From the NCBI GenBank assembly GCA_011391835.1, contig JAABPS010000070.1, positions 1 through 5,787 on the forward strand: a DNA stretch of 5,787 bases, written 5' to 3'. How positions within the stretch are numbered: the stretch's first letter is position 1; each line of letters begins with the position of its first letter. The notes beneath the pieces were generated by a model. It saw only the letters and a program-made list of their open reading frames with translations. It made no database searches and was not told the DNA's origin. Of this stretch, positions 5,211 to 5,787 are shown one piece after another. Both the position numbers and the translations under genes were made by a program. This DNA is from Desulfobacteraceae bacterium. Lineage in GTDB: Bacteria > Desulfobacterota > Desulfobacteria > Desulfobacterales > JAABPS01.

Positions 5211-5787
5211 ATGAAAAAGAACTTTAAACTTCCTTCAGTTAAAGAAACGCCCTCACGGTTTCGAAATACAATCGGCAAATTCGTTATAAAAAGAAATTCA
5301 CGCTGTATTTCATGTGGCCTGTGTGCTGAATTATGTCCTTACGGTGTGCATCCGCGATATGATAATTACGCACTTCCTCTGCGCCCTATAGATCATAAAT
5401 GCATTGGGTTTCAATGCCAGGAAAACGATTTTTACTGTATCGACAGGTGTCCAGAAAAGGCTCTAACATTAGGTAAAAATCCGATTTTGGATACCCTGGG
5501 TGATTATCGCTGGACCGCAGAAATGCTCTTAGGACATTTTGAAATGGCTGAGACAGGTAATTTGCCAAAGGTTGACCTGGAATACAGCTTAGGGAATTCA
5601 GGCGGCGGCTTTGATAAAATCCGATTTATCAAACCAAACCCGGATCAGTATCTCAATTTGGGTGATGAAGAAATCAACACAGGTATCGACCTCAATAAAA
5701 CGGGAGATGGGCGGCCACAGAAAACCATTTCGATTCCTTGTTATGGCGGCGGAATGTCTTACGGTTCCACGGCGTTAACAGTAATGG
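5211..5787 (+). CDS. Second ferredoxin-fused glutamate-synthase-like protein, truncated by the window edge
   Basis: An open frame runs from ATG at 5211 off the right end; 192 residues are visible. There is no in-frame alternative start before the upstream stop at 5172-5174, and the ribosome binding site is weak, so translation may rely partly on the preceding gene 41 bases away. The N-terminus has C32-x2-C35-x2-C38-x3-C42-P, a classic [4Fe-4S] motif, then C64-x4-C69-x6-C76-x3-C80-P, a spaced-out second set. From about residue 165 the sequence (KTISIPCYGGGMSYGSTAL, with GGGMSYGS at 179-186) matches the start of the glutamate synthase FMN barrel, where true enzymes have a MSFG-type segment. This is probably the longer, more typical synthase subunit, partnered with the 466-residue protein. 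Whether it keeps the full FMN and 3Fe-4S sites cannot be seen here. Confidence 0.85.
   Translation, partial: MKKNFKLPSVKETPSRFRNTIGKFVIKRNSRCISCGLCAELCPYGVHPRYDNYALPLRPIDHKCIGFQCQENDFYCIDRCPEKALTLGKNPILDTLGDYRWTAEMLLGHFEMAETGNLPKVDLEYSLGNSGGGFDKIRFIKPNPDQYLNLGDEEINTGIDLNKTGDGRPQKTISIPCYGGGMSYGSTALTVM

Noticed and set aside
5386..5568. Minus-strand open frame of 60 residues
   Set aside because: It lies opposite the cysteine-rich N-terminus of the last gene, whose motifs are clear, so it is a shadow.

Overview
The window looks like part of an anaerobic bacterial chromosome that encodes a folate-dependent one-carbon (Wood-Ljungdahl type) reductase. The methylenetetrahydrofolate reductase pair (MetF plus MetV), an MvhD-type iron-sulfur protein and two ferredoxin-fused glutamate-synthase-like proteins point to a strict anaerobe. 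A sulfate reducer or syntroph of the Desulfobacterota is my best guess from gene content and moderate base composition. This placement is inference, not something the sequence proves.

Layout, left to right. Bases 1-707 are the C-terminal part of a class I pyridine nucleotide-disulfide oxidoreductase. Bases 708-1609 carry no gene I can defend. This stretch is AT-rich toward its right side and dense in inverted repeats, and it holds a weak minus-strand coding-like trace interrupted by a stop codon (1133-1369). Bases 1481-1632 form what looks like the control region of the following operon: a 13-bp inverted repeat overlapping a possible -35 box, a leader hairpin, then a hairpin followed by eight Ts (a terminator or attenuator) ending 34 bases before the first gene.

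The operon, all on the + strand, is: an mvhD-like gene (1667-2074), metV (2162-2830), metF (2827-3744, overlapping metV by ATGA), a 466-residue FeS/glutamate-synthase-like protein (3769-5169), and a second FeS/glutamate-synthase-like protein (5211 to the window end, truncated by the edge).

How they may work together. MetF carries the flavin-dependent reduction of methylene- to methyl-tetrahydrofolate. MetV is its cysteine-rich partner, which passes electrons through FeS clusters and binds metal. MvhD usually passes electrons between a hydrogenase or other donor and an HdrA-type flavoprotein. Here no HdrABC genes follow within the window. Instead two proteins each join cysteine-rich N-terminal cluster motifs to the FMN/FeS synthase domain of glutamate synthase, with no glutaminase domain visible. 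The simplest reading is an unusual electron-delivery module for MetVF, built from glutamate-synthase-like flavoproteins instead of, or in addition to, the HdrABC type. The genes further right, which are not visible, would decide whether a GltD- or HdrA-like subunit completes it.
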